Source: an uncultured Prevotellaceae bacterium (GTDB lineage: Bacteria; Bacteroidota; Bacteroidia; Bacteroidales; Bacteroidaceae). From it: a stretch of 39,287 nucleotides of DNA. The notes beneath the pieces were generated by a model that was given only the letters and a program-made list of their open reading frames with translations, was not told the DNA's origin and made no database searches. The DNA is taken from positions 1-39,287 of the forward strand of contig ONDA01000028.1 of the NCBI GenBank assembly GCA_900316475.1. Reading direction: 5' to 3'. The position numbers and the translations under genes were made by a program. This document shows, in pieces, positions 25,107 through 32,519 of this stretch (position 1 is its first letter; the number at the start of each line of letters is the position of its first letter).

Positions 25107-25138
25107 TTTGGTAATGACGGGCAAATGCGCTACCTTTG
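25107..25138 (+). promoter_or_regulatory. Promoter of the DUF4130 gene
   Basis: TTTG at 25107-25110 and TACCTTTG at 25131-25138 are 20 bp apart. The start codon at 25158 follows with a leader of about 13 bases. It probably also drives ung. Confidence 0.75.
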
Positions 25139-25157
25139 TACACCAAAAGATCTCGTG

Positions 25158-25943
25158 ATGCTGGTTTACGTGTTCGACAATACGCTCGACGGGCTGCTGA
25201 CAGCCGTGTTCGACAGCTTTTTCCTGCGTCAGCAGCCTGAGATGCTGTTGGCAGAGGGGGAGCAGTTGCCGCTGTTTGCCGACGAACCGCACGTGGTGGT
25301 GACGGACTCCGAGAAGGCTGAGCGCGTCTGGAAAGGATTGGAGAAGAACCTCTCGAAAGACGGGCTGCACATGATCACCGTCAGCTGGCTGTCGGAAGAG
25401 CGGGCGCTGAACCAGCCGCTATTCAACTTCATTTGTAAGGTGTTTCGCGAGAAGGTGAAGGACTTGGAACGCAATGCGAGCGACCCCGATGTGCTGGAGG
25501 TGCGGAACACGTGCCGCCGCGTGCTGCACGAGCAGCTGCGGATGAAGCAGTTCATACGCTTCCAGAAGGCGAAGGACGGCACGTATCTCGCAGTTGTCTC
25601 GCCCGACCACGATGTGCTGCCGCTGATTACCGGCCACTTCAGCGACCGCTTCAACGACCAGCCGTGGCTGATTTACGATGCTAAACGTCATTACGGCTAC
25701 TATTATGACGGCAAGACCGTCATCCGCGTGACGTTTGAGGACGAGGCCACTGTGCCCTTCGATTTATCGAACGGCAAGATGAATGACGACGTGCTGAGCG
25801 AGAACGACAAGCTGTTCCAGGACCTGTGGCGCACCTACTTCAAGGCCATCTGCATCAAAGAGCGGATGAACCCGAAGAAGCAGCTCAGCGACATGCCGCG
25901 TCGCTACTGGAAATACATGACTGAAAAGAACGCTAATTTGTAA
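25158..25943 (+). CDS. DUF4130 / TIGR03915-type putative DNA metabolism protein
   Basis: The 261-residue protein starts at MLVYVFDNTLDGLLTAVFDS, the characteristic opening of this family, and ends with the typical NPKKQLSDMPRRYWKYM segment. The longer upstream frame translates the repeat array and is rejected because the promoter lies inside it. The family is the obligate partner of the radical SAM protein upstream; its activity is unknown, and in some species it is fused to a uracil-DNA-glycosylase-like domain. Here a true Ung is encoded 15 bp downstream, which looks like the unfused equivalent. The separation from the radical SAM gene by a large hairpin and an independent promoter means the two partners can be regulated separately. 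Confidence 0.83.
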   Translation: MLVYVFDNTLDGLLTAVFDSFFLRQQPEMLLAEGEQLPLFADEPHVVVTDSEKAERVWKGLEKNLSKDGLHMITVSWLSEERALNQPLFNFICKVFREKVKDLERNASDPDVLEVRNTCRRVLHEQLRMKQFIRFQKAKDGTYLAVVSPDHDVLPLITGHFSDRFNDQPWLIYDAKRHYGYYYDGKTVIRVTFEDEATVPFDLSNGKMNDDVLSENDKLFQDLWRTYFKAICIKERMNPKKQLSDMPRRYWKYMTEKNANL

Positions 25944-25958
25944 TCTATAATATTTGAG

Positions 25959-26624
25959 ATGAACGTACAGATAGAACCATCGTGGAAGGAACAGTTGGCG
26001 CCAGAGTTTGAGAAGCCCTACTTCGGACAGCTGACAGGAGCCGTCAGACAGGAATACCAAGCCGGCACCTGCTACCCGCCGGGCAAACTCATTTTCAACG
26101 CCTTCAACCTCTGCCCATTCGACCAAGCGAAAGTGGTGATCATCGGACAAGACCCGTACCACGAGCCGGGACAGGCCCATGGGCTGAGCTTCTCGGTGCA
26201 GGACGGGGTGATGTTCCCGCCGTCGCTGCAAAACATCTTCAAGGAGATACAGGCCGACCTCGGCACACCGATTCCTGCCTCGGGCAACCTGACGCGCTGG
26301 GCGGAGCAGGGCGTGCTGCTGCTGAACGCTACGCTGACGGTACGTGCCCACCAGGCCAACAGCCACGCTACGTTGGGCTGGCAGAAGTTCACCGATGCCG
26401 CCATTCAGGCTTTGGCTTCGCATCGTGAGCACTTGGTCTATATGCTCTGGGGCGGCTATGCGCGCGGCAAGGCGTATATGATACCTAAGGACAGGAATCT
26501 CGTCCTGGAGTCCGTCCACCCCTCGCCACTCTCAGCCAACCGTGGTGGCTGGTTCGGCCAGCACCAGTTCTCGCGCTGTAATGAATATCTGAAACAGAAT
26601 GGAATAGAGCCCATTAGGTGGTAG
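25959..26624 (+). CDS. ung: Uracil-DNA glycosylase, family 1
   Basis: The 221-residue enzyme removes uracil from DNA. The water-activating loop GQDPYH is at 63-68 with catalytic D65, and the minor-groove loop HPSPLS has catalytic H187. FNAF (46-49) and the LLLNATLTV stretch (about 120-128) are also typical. Length and motifs are complete. It lies 15 bp after the DUF4130 gene, so co-transcription is likely, placing base excision repair beside the radical SAM/DUF4130 pair. The stop codon is immediately followed by the 192-bp repeat structure at 26625-26816. Confidence 0.96.
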   Translation: MNVQIEPSWKEQLAPEFEKPYFGQLTGAVRQEYQAGTCYPPGKLIFNAFNLCPFDQAKVVIIGQDPYHEPGQAHGLSFSVQDGVMFPPSLQNIFKEIQADLGTPIPASGNLTRWAEQGVLLLNATLTVRAHQANSHATLGWQKFTDAAIQALASHREHLVYMLWGGYARGKAYMIPKDRNLVLESVHPSPLSANRGGWFGQHQFSRCNEYLKQNGIEPIRW

Positions 26625-26816
26625 AGACCCACCACAGACCCACCCCCGGCCCCTCCCTGTGAGGGAGGGGAGTGATTACCAAATACCGATAATGAAAGAT
26701 AGGAACGAAAATAGAATGGAAGACAACGCCAATCAAATGGAAGATAACGCGAATAAAGTAACCACTCCCCTCCCTCACAGGGAGGGGCCGGGGGTGGGTC
26801 TGTCGGGGGTGGGTCT
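26625..26816. mobile_element. 192-bp inverted-repeat structure with two copies of repeat A (REPIN-like)
   Basis: Two perfect 38-bp copies of repeat A (26636-26673 and 26764-26801) lie in opposite orientation around a 90-bp spacer. Outside each is a further partial AGACCCACC / GGGTGGGTCT motif, extending the inverted repeat to 26625 and 26816. The spacer holds two direct copies of a 21-bp coding unit (MEDNANQ / MEDNANK). The left edge touches the ung stop codon; the right edge runs in frame into the DUF3109 gene. Confidence 0.7.
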
Positions 26817-27414
26817 TCCCCCCATTCTCGAAGTAGGCGGCGTACTGATCTCGTCGGACATGCTGACAGAGCGGTTCTGCTGCGACTACGAAAAGTGTAA
26901 AGGCATCTGCTGCGTAGAGGGCGACGCCGGCGCTCCGGTGACGATGGACGAGATTGCCAGTATCGAAGACGCGCTCGACACCGTGTGGGGCGACCTGTCG
27001 GCACAGGCTCAGGCCGTTATCGACCAGCAGGGTGTAGCCTATACCGACCGCGACGGCGACCTGGTGACGAGCATCGTCGGCGGCAAAGACTGCGTCTTCA
27101 CCTGCTACGACGGCGACAACTGCCTATGCGCCCTGGAGAAAGCCTATAGGAATGGAAAGACACCATTCTGCAAACCCGTCAGCTGTGCGCTTTACCCCAT
27201 ACGCGAAAAGCAGTTCAGCGACGGCACCGTTGCCCTGAACTACAACCGCTGGAAAATCTGTGAAGACGCTGTCAGGAAGGGACGGGAGCTTGACATGCCT
27301 GTCTATGTGTTCCTGAAGGAACCGCTCGTGCGCCGCTTCGGAGCCGACTGGTATCAGGAGCTGTGCGACGTGGCAGAAGCCATTACTTCGACCTCCGGAA
27401 CTCCGAGGGACTGA
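26692..27414 (+). CDS. DUF3109 family Cys-rich protein with repeat-derived N-terminus
   Basis: The protein has 240 residues from the ATG at 26692. The family part starts near residue 45 (ILEVGGVLISSDMLTERF). It carries a Cys cluster at C63, C64, C69, C73 and C74 (FCCDYEKCKGICC), then C-rich NCLCALEKA and SCALYPIR segments, suggesting a bound metal or Fe-S cluster as in YkgJ-like proteins. Function is unknown. Residues 1 to about 41 are encoded by the inverted-repeat structure, including the heptad duplication MEDNANQ/MEDNANK and repeat A itself ([14 protein letters not shown]). A GTG start at 26659 is possible but lies within the left repeat copy. The 3' end overlaps the convergent AraC gene by 32 bp. 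Confidence 0.78.
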   Translation: MKDRNENRMEDNANQMEDNANKVTTPLPHREGPGVGLSGVGLPPILEVGGVLISSDMLTERFCCDYEKCKGICCVEGDAGAPVTMDEIASIEDALDTVWGDLSAQAQAVIDQQGVAYTDRDGDLVTSIVGGKDCVFTCYDGDNCLCALEKAYRNGKTPFCKPVSCALYPIREKQFSDGTVALNYNRWKICEDAVRKGRELDMPVYVFLKEPLVRRFGADWYQELCDVAEAITSTSGTPRD

Positions 27415-28261
27415 CCCCGACATGCTCCTTGAAATACTTGCCAAGGAACGACTGGTTGGGGAAATGTAGCTCTTCGGTAATCTCCTTGATAGTCTTTGTG
27501 GAATTCTTCAGGAGTACGCGCAACTCCAGCACGACGTAATGGTCTATCCAGTCGTTGGGCGTACGCTTGCTGATCAGCTTCACCACCTCAGACATATATT
27601 TCGGCGAAATCTGGAGCTGATTGGCATACCAGCCCACGCGCCGCTCGCTGCGGAAGTTGGCCTCCAACAGCTTGATGAAATCCGCAAAGATGGCCTCGGC
27701 ACGCGACGGACTGTTGCGCGGATGCTGCTCGACGCGCCAGATGACGCCCGACATATCGTAGAACATGGCCAACAGCATAGCCTTCACCACCTCGGTGCGA
27801 TAGGGATGGTCGGCAACAATCTTGTCGCGGATGGACGTGTAATAGTTGCCATAGGTCTGTATCTCGGCTTCTGTGAGTTTCACGACAGGATTCTTCGTCG
27901 AGAAGAGCAACAGCGACGAGACGTTCTTCACGTTGAGCACAAAGCTGTGATAAAACTCCGTACTCACCATGATACACTGGCACTTGAAGTCTGGCGACAT
28001 CTGATAGCTGTCAACGATATGGCGCTCTGAGACAAAGAGCAGGTCACCCTGCCTGACACTCTGCTGGCGGGTGTCAATAGTATAGCGCGCCTCTCCTCTT
28101 TGGCATAACGCCATGATGATATAGTTGATACGTTTCGGGCCATCGTAGACGGGGCCTACGGCGACGTCGTCAGTGAGCACCAACCCCTCGCCCAACGATA
28201 CGGAGCCACCCATCTGCATGGCTTCCTCGAGATGAATATCGATAATCTGTTTCTCTAACAT
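27383..28261 (-). CDS. AraC family transcriptional regulator
   Basis: The 292-residue protein starts at MLEKQIIDIH. It has an N-terminal cupin-like sensor region (about 20-160) and a C-terminal AraC DNA-binding domain (about 190-290). Two helix-turn-helix motifs lie around WYANQLQISPKYMSEVVK and IKEITEELHFPNQSFLGKYFK, ending GVSPSEFRRS. The effector and targets are unknown; the divergent OMP gene starting 88 bp away is a natural candidate. The -7 box at 28266-28273 places the transcription start at or next to the ATG, so the message may be leaderless. Confidence 0.9.
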   Translation of the reverse strand: MLEKQIIDIHLEEAMQMGGSVSLGEGLVLTDDVAVGPVYDGPKRINYIIMALCQRGEARYTIDTRQQSVRQGDLLFVSERHIVDSYQMSPDFKCQCIMVSTEFYHSFVLNVKNVSSLLLFSTKNPVVKLTEAEIQTYGNYYTSIRDKIVADHPYRTEVVKAMLLAMFYDMSGVIWRVEQHPRNSPSRAEAIFADFIKLLEANFRSERRVGWYANQLQISPKYMSEVVKLISKRTPNDWIDHYVVLELRVLLKNSTKTIKEITEELHFPNQSFLGKYFKEHVGVSPSEFRRSK

Positions 28262-28265
28262 GATG

Positions 28266-28273
28266 CAAATATA
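28266..28273 (-). promoter_or_regulatory. -7 element of the AraC gene
   Basis: The minus strand reads TATATTTG. The predicted start at about 28259-28261 coincides with the ATG (28261-28259). The -33 region is weak. Confidence 0.45.
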
Positions 28274-28348
28274 CAACTTTATTCTTATCCGCGCACAATA
28301 ACTGACGATTTTTTACGTTTTATTGATTAAAAATAATTGAAGTACGAC

Positions 28349-28975
28349 ATGAGAAAAGCTATCTTTACACTGACATTGTTACTTGCATCGCTGCAAGGTT
28401 TCGCACAGAAAGAAGTTGGAAAACTGACCTTCATTCCCAAGGTTGGCGTCAACCTGGCAACCATTGCCGGTAGCGACATCTACTACCATGGCAATACGGA
28501 ACTGAAGCCAACGATGTGTGTCGGCGTGGCCGCGGGCATTGATGGCGACTACCAGTTCTCGGAGTCGATGAGCCTGTCGGTAGGACTGCTCTACTCACTG
28601 CAAGGTCACGGCTACGACGACATTGAGCGGCAGAAGAACTACTCAGCCACGCTGCATTACGTCAATGTGCCCATCATGCTGAACTACTATATCTTCAAGG
28701 GACTGGCCGTGAAAGCTGGCCTCCAGCCGGGCTATGCCTTCTACAAGAAGTTAGGCTACGACCAGTATTTCGACAACAGCTGGAAGAGCTACACATCCAG
28801 CGGCACCACCTATAACAGCTTCGACTTCGGCATCCCCGTAGGTATCAGCTACGATTTCGACAAATGGCGTCTCGACGCCCGCTATAACTTCGGCCTGTTG
28901 AACCTGAATAAGCTGGACGAAGGCGGCAAGTACAGCAACCGCGTCATACAGGTGACCGTTGGCTACTGCCTGTAA
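28349..28975 (+). CDS. Outer membrane beta-barrel protein (PorT-like/OMP_b-brl family)
   Basis: The 208-residue protein starts MRKAIFTLTL with a signal peptide cleaved near GFAQ. The mature part begins FIPKVGVNLATIAGSD and alternates polar and hydrophobic residues in barrel strands (MSLSVGLLYSLQGHGY, AVKAGLQPGYAFYKK, RLDARYNFGLLNLNK). It ends in an aromatic-containing last strand (VIQVTVGYCL). It fits small Bacteroidota outer membrane barrels of unknown function. A possible promoter-like TACGTTTT lies at 28314-28321 but has the wrong final base. ptb follows after 17 bp. Confidence 0.8.
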   Translation: MRKAIFTLTLLLASLQGFAQKEVGKLTFIPKVGVNLATIAGSDIYYHGNTELKPTMCVGVAAGIDGDYQFSESMSLSVGLLYSLQGHGYDDIERQKNYSATLHYVNVPIMLNYYIFKGLAVKAGLQPGYAFYKKLGYDQYFDNSWKSYTSSGTTYNSFDFGIPVGISYDFDKWRLDARYNFGLLNLNKLDEGGKYSNRVIQVTVGYCL

Positions 28976-28992
28976 CCTTAAACAAAAAGCCT

Positions 28993-29829
28993 ATGCAACC
29001 GATAAAGACCCTTAACGACATGACGCGCTTCCTGCAACAGCGGGGCGACCGTAAGCGCGTGGCCGTCGTCTGTCCGGGCGACGCCTCTACACGCTATGCT
29101 ATTGAAAAAGGACAGGAGATGGGGTTCATCGAACCCATTCTTGTCGACGGAGACGATAAGGACGAGTGCGCCCGCCGTGCTGTCAGCATGGTACGTCATC
29201 ATGAGGCCGACATCCTGATGAAAGGTCTCATCAATTCTGACGTCGTGCTGCGCGCCATCCTCGACAAAGAGACAGGCATCATGCGGCCCGGTCGCGTGCT
29301 GACACACATCGCCATGGCCGAAATCCCGAAGTATGAGAAACTGCTCTTCTTCACCGACGCTGCCGTCATTCCCATACCCACCAACGACCAGCGCCGCCAG
29401 CAGATACACTACGTAAACTATGTCTGCCACGCCCTGGGCATCGAGGAGCCGCGCATCTCGCTCATCCACTGTGCCGAGAAGGTCAGCAAGAAGGCCTTCC
29501 CCTATACCCAGGACTACCTCGACATCATCGCTCTGGCACAGAGCGGCTACTTCGGACGCTGTATCATCGACGGACCGCTGGACCTGAAGACATCGCTCGA
29601 CAGCGTCAGTCTCCGCGAGAAGGGCATCCACTCAGCCGTCGACGGACAGGCCGACGCCCTCATCTTCCCCGACATCGTGGCGGGCAACGTCTTCTACAAG
29701 ACGCTGACGCTCTTCGCCTACGCCAAGACCGCAGGCGTGCTGCAGGGCACACTGAAACCCGTGGTGATGCCTTCGCGAAGCGACTCGCCGGAGTCGAAGT
29801 ACCATTCACTGGCATTAGCTGCTATCTAA
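28993..29829 (+). CDS. Phosphate acyltransferase (phosphate butyryl/acetyltransferase family)
   Basis: The 278-residue protein fits the PTA_PTB family, which moves acyl groups between CoA and phosphate. Recognisable stretches are VAVVCPGDASTRYAIEKG (about 23-40), ADILMKGLINSDVVLRAIL (about 72-90), FTDAAVIPIPT, and the closing GNVFYKTLTLFA and GTLKPVVMPSRSDSPESK. The length is close to phosphate butyryltransferase and much shorter than modular Pta. No butyrate kinase lies next to it, so whether it serves butyrate, acetate or branched acyl metabolism cannot be told. It is 22 bp upstream of the succinylornithine carbamoyltransferase gene. Confidence 0.85.
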   Translation: MQPIKTLNDMTRFLQQRGDRKRVAVVCPGDASTRYAIEKGQEMGFIEPILVDGDDKDECARRAVSMVRHHEADILMKGLINSDVVLRAILDKETGIMRPGRVLTHIAMAEIPKYEKLLFFTDAAVIPIPTNDQRRQQIHYVNYVCHALGIEEPRISLIHCAEKVSKKAFPYTQDYLDIIALAQSGYFGRCIIDGPLDLKTSLDSVSLREKGIHSAVDGQADALIFPDIVAGNVFYKTLTLFAYAKTAGVLQGTLKPVVMPSRSDSPESKYHSLALAAI

Positions 29830-29851
29830 GAAACCAAGCAACAACAAGAAT

Positions 29852-30838
29852 ATGAAGACATTTATGAACGTGGGGGACATCGGTCCCTTAGCTCAGGCCC
29901 TGGCCGAAGCACAGGAGATTAAGAACGACCGTTACAAGTATCAGCACTTGGGACACAACAAGACGCTGATGATGATATTCTTCAACAACTCCCTGCGTAC
30001 ACGCCTGTCGACGCAGAAGGCTGCCATGAACTTAGGCATGAACGTCATCGTGCTCGACGTGAACGCCGGGGCATGGAAACTGGAGACGGAGCGCGGCGTC
30101 ATCATGGACGGCGACAAGAGCGAACATCTCTTAGAGGCCATCCCCGTCATGGGCTGCTACTGCGACATCATCGGCGTGCGCTCCTTTGCCGGGCTGACCG
30201 ACCGCGAGTACGACTATGCCGAGACGGTGGTGAACCAGTTCATCAAGTACTCGGGACGTCCCGTCTTCGCCATGGAGACGGCAACGGTACACCCGCTGCA
30301 GGCTTTTGCCGACCTCATCACCATTGAGGAATACTGGAAGCGCCCTGCAGGCAGCGGTTCACCCGCTGCCAAACCGAAGGTGGTGCTGACCTGGGCGCCT
30401 CACTGCCGCGCCCTGCCGCAGGCCGTGCCCAACTCGTTCGCCCAGTGGATGAACGCTGCCGACGTAGACTTCGTCGTCACCCATCCCGAGGGCTACGAGC
30501 TTGACCCGAAGTTCGTGGGTAACGCCCGTGTGGAGTACGACCAGCGCAAGGCTTTCGAGGGTGCCGACTTCATCTACGCCAAGAACTGGTCGAACCCCGG
30601 CGTCACCAACCTGGCCGACTATGGCAAGATAACGTCGAAGGACATGTCGTGGACGGTAGACACCGAGCACATGTCGTGGACGAACAACGGCAAGTTCATG
30701 CACTGCCTGCCCGTGCGCCGCGGCCTGATCGTGACCGACGACGTCATAGAGTCTGAAAACTCCATCGTCATTCCCGAGGCTGCCAACCGCGAAATCAGCT
30801 GTTCGGTTGTACTGAAACGGATGCTTGAAGCCCTATGA
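29852..30838 (+). CDS. argF': N-succinylornithine carbamoyltransferase
   Basis: The 328-residue enzyme belongs to the Bacteroidota branch that makes arginine through succinylated intermediates. The carbamoyl-phosphate loop is NNSLRTRLS (45-53) and the C-terminal signature is HCLPVRRG. From memory it aligns closely with the B. fragilis enzyme. The residue that sets acyl specificity is Pro90 there; here position 90 is Ser (GDKSEHLLEAIP). Residues about 164-173 (RPAGSGSPAA) look inserted relative to the B. fragilis sequence and are encoded by a small hairpin (30350-30370). The end overlaps the next gene by four bases (ATGA). No other arg genes are in the window. Confidence 0.92.
   Translation: MKTFMNVGDIGPLAQALAEAQEIKNDRYKYQHLGHNKTLMMIFFNNSLRTRLSTQKAAMNLGMNVIVLDVNAGAWKLETERGVIMDGDKSEHLLEAIPVMGCYCDIIGVRSFAGLTDREYDYAETVVNQFIKYSGRPVFAMETATVHPLQAFADLITIEEYWKRPAGSGSPAAKPKVVLTWAPHCRALPQAVPNSFAQWMNAADVDFVVTHPEGYELDPKFVGNARVEYDQRKAFEGADFIYAKNWSNPGVTNLADYGKITSKDMSWTVDTEHMSWTNNGKFMHCLPVRRGLIVTDDVIESENSIVIPEAANREISCSVVLKRMLEAL
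30350..30370 (+). repeat. Hairpin-forming insertion within argF'
   Basis: GGCAGCGG and CCGCTGCC form a perfect 8-bp stem around TTCAC. It encodes part of a loop that appears extra compared with the remembered B. fragilis homologue. Confidence 0.45.
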
Positions 30839-31863
30839 TCTCCTTCGAGTGCGACTATAACAACGGGGCACATCCCGAGGTGCTGCGACATCTGGTGGCG
30901 ACCAACGGCGAGGTAACCGACACCTACGGCTACGACCGCTTCACGCTTCAGGCCAAGGAGAAGATACGCCAGGCTTGCGAGACGCCCGATGCCGCCATCT
31001 GGTTCTTAGGCGGCGGCACGCAGACCAACGACACGGTCATCGACGGTATGCTGCGCCCCTACGAGGCGGTCGTCACCATCGAGACAGGACATATTGCCGT
31101 CCACGAGGCCGGTGCCATTGAGCATTCTGGCCACAAGGTCATCACGCTACCCTCGCACGACGGGCGCCTCAGTGCCGACGAGCTGGAGCAATGGATGAAG
31201 GCGTTCGAGGGCGACGAGAGCCGCGACCACGTCGCTCAGCCCGGCATGGTCTACATCTCGCTGCCCACGGAGTTAGGCACGCTGTACACAGCTGCCGAGA
31301 TAGAACATATATATAAGGTATGCGCGCGCTATAGCTTGCTGCTCTACATCGACGGGGCACGCTTAGGCTACGGCATAGCCGCCTCCAAGGGCGACCTGAC
31401 ACTGCCGTGGCTGGCCCGCCACTGCGACGCTTTCTACATCGGCGGGACCAAGGTCGGCGCGCTCTGCGGCGAGGCCGTCGTCTTCCCCCGTGGCAACGCG
31501 CCGAAGGGGTTCTTCCACCACATCAAGCAGCACGGTGCCCTGTTTGCCAAGGGGAGGCTCTGTGGTGTACAGTTCGACGCACTCTTCACCGGCGGACTGT
31601 ACCTGAAGATTTCGCAGCACGCCGTTGACAAGGCCATGCAGGTCAAGGAGCTGTTCGTCAGAAAGGGACTGCAACTCTATATCGACTCGCCTACCAACCA
31701 GCAGTTTGTCGTGCTGCCCAACGAGCAGATGCACGAACTGGAACAGCGGGTGCAGTTCACCCACTGGGGACCTCTCGACGAGCATCATTTCATCTGCCGC
31801 TTCGTGACCAGCTGGGCCACGACCGACGACGATATCCGGGAACTGGAAAAAGCCTTAGGCTAA
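30835..31863 (+). CDS. Low-specificity L-threonine aldolase
   Basis: This 342-residue fold-type I PLP enzyme cleaves threonine or allo-threonine to glycine and acetaldehyde. The PLP lysine is K206 in YIGGTKVGALCGE. D173 and R176 (YIDGARLGYG) are the expected cofactor and substrate contacts, and the N-terminal FECDYNNGAHPEVL is typical of the family. Its start overlaps argF' by four bases, which suggests translational coupling. Its stop overlaps the stop of the convergent NigD-like gene within four bases. Confidence 0.88.
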   Translation: MISFECDYNNGAHPEVLRHLVATNGEVTDTYGYDRFTLQAKEKIRQACETPDAAIWFLGGGTQTNDTVIDGMLRPYEAVVTIETGHIAVHEAGAIEHSGHKVITLPSHDGRLSADELEQWMKAFEGDESRDHVAQPGMVYISLPTELGTLYTAAEIEHIYKVCARYSLLLYIDGARLGYGIAASKGDLTLPWLARHCDAFYIGGTKVGALCGEAVVFPRGNAPKGFFHHIKQHGALFAKGRLCGVQFDALFTGGLYLKISQHAVDKAMQVKELFVRKGLQLYIDSPTNQQFVVLPNEQMHELEQRVQFTHWGPLDEHHFICRFVTSWATTDDDIRELEKALG

Positions 31864-32519
31864 AGGCGGAAGCCCTTAGTCACCACACCATCATAAGTAC
31901 TGACCGACAGTCGCAACGAGTCTACACCAAGCCTGCCAACAGGTATGCTGAAGTAGACTCGTTGCGAGTAGTATTGGGGTATGTCGCCCTGACTGTGCAG
32001 CAGCCGCAGGTGGTAGGTGCGCAAGTTGTCGTCGCCCACGATGATGGTATCGCCGACCACGCCCAGCGTCTGCGTAGCACTCTCGTCATCCGTCTGACCG
32101 GTCATCACGACGACACGCAGGTTGAGGTACTTCTTATTGCCGCTCAGCCATACCGACTCCAACTTCAGCGGGTCGTTCATCACAGCGCTCCGAGCCTGCT
32201 GCGACGTCCTGACGCTAAGGGTGGAAATGCGCTGCACGTTGACGGCCTCTGCCTGCTGACCTTTCAGGTTGTAGAACATCACGGCGCGGTAGACCGTGTC
32301 GGCGCGCTGAATCCAGCTGGCCGAGAAGGGCGTCGTCAGCTGAAGCTGTGCATCATCGTCGGTCACGACGCCGGCAATGCGCTTGTCGCTGCCAACGTTA
32401 GCTTCTACAAAGTCGGCCCGCATATAGGAATAGCTGGCGTCGCCCTTGTCGTAGGCGTCCTGTTCGCAGCCCACGAAGGCTGTCGCAAATAGTATCAAGC
32501 AAAGCAACTGTCGTCTCAT
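31860..32519 (-). CDS. NigD-like lipoprotein
   Basis: The 219-residue protein has a lipoprotein signal peptide with acylated Cys18 (FATAFVGC). The rest is beta-rich with the order of features I associate with NigD-like proteins: an N-terminal OB-like domain (ADFVEANVGSDKRIAGVVTDD) and a C-terminal beta-sandwich (YLNLRVVVMTG, YSQRVYFSIPVG, LSVSTYDGVVTKGF). It should face the periplasm or cell surface. Function is unknown. It overlaps the acyltransferase gene by four bases and is the last gene of the minus-strand operon. Confidence 0.6.
   Translation of the reverse strand: MRRQLLCLILFATAFVGCEQDAYDKGDASYSYMRADFVEANVGSDKRIAGVVTDDDAQLQLTTPFSASWIQRADTVYRAVMFYNLKGQQAEAVNVQRISTLSVRTSQQARSAVMNDPLKLESVWLSGNKKYLNLRVVVMTGQTDDESATQTLGVVGDTIIVGDDNLRTYHLRLLHSQGDIPQYYSQRVYFSIPVGRLGVDSLRLSVSTYDGVVTKGFRL

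Larger units (their letters stand above)
24700..25157. other. 458-bp gene-free stretch between the radical SAM and DUF4130 genes
   Basis: The stretch holds a TA dinucleotide run (about 24744-24757), a very long hairpin (24773-24835), an AT-rich segment, the five-unit 21-bp repeat array (24960-25064) and the DUF4130 promoter (25107-25138). Short open frames crossing the array only translate the repeat (for example SREAARE units) and have no coding character. Confidence 0.7.

Noticed and set aside
24811-25146. Overlapping open frames with HERPREN / SREAARE repeats on both strands
   Set aside because: They simply translate the 21-bp DNA repeat, which stays open in several frames because 21 is a multiple of three. 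There is no conserved domain, and the DUF4130 promoter lies at the end of the region.
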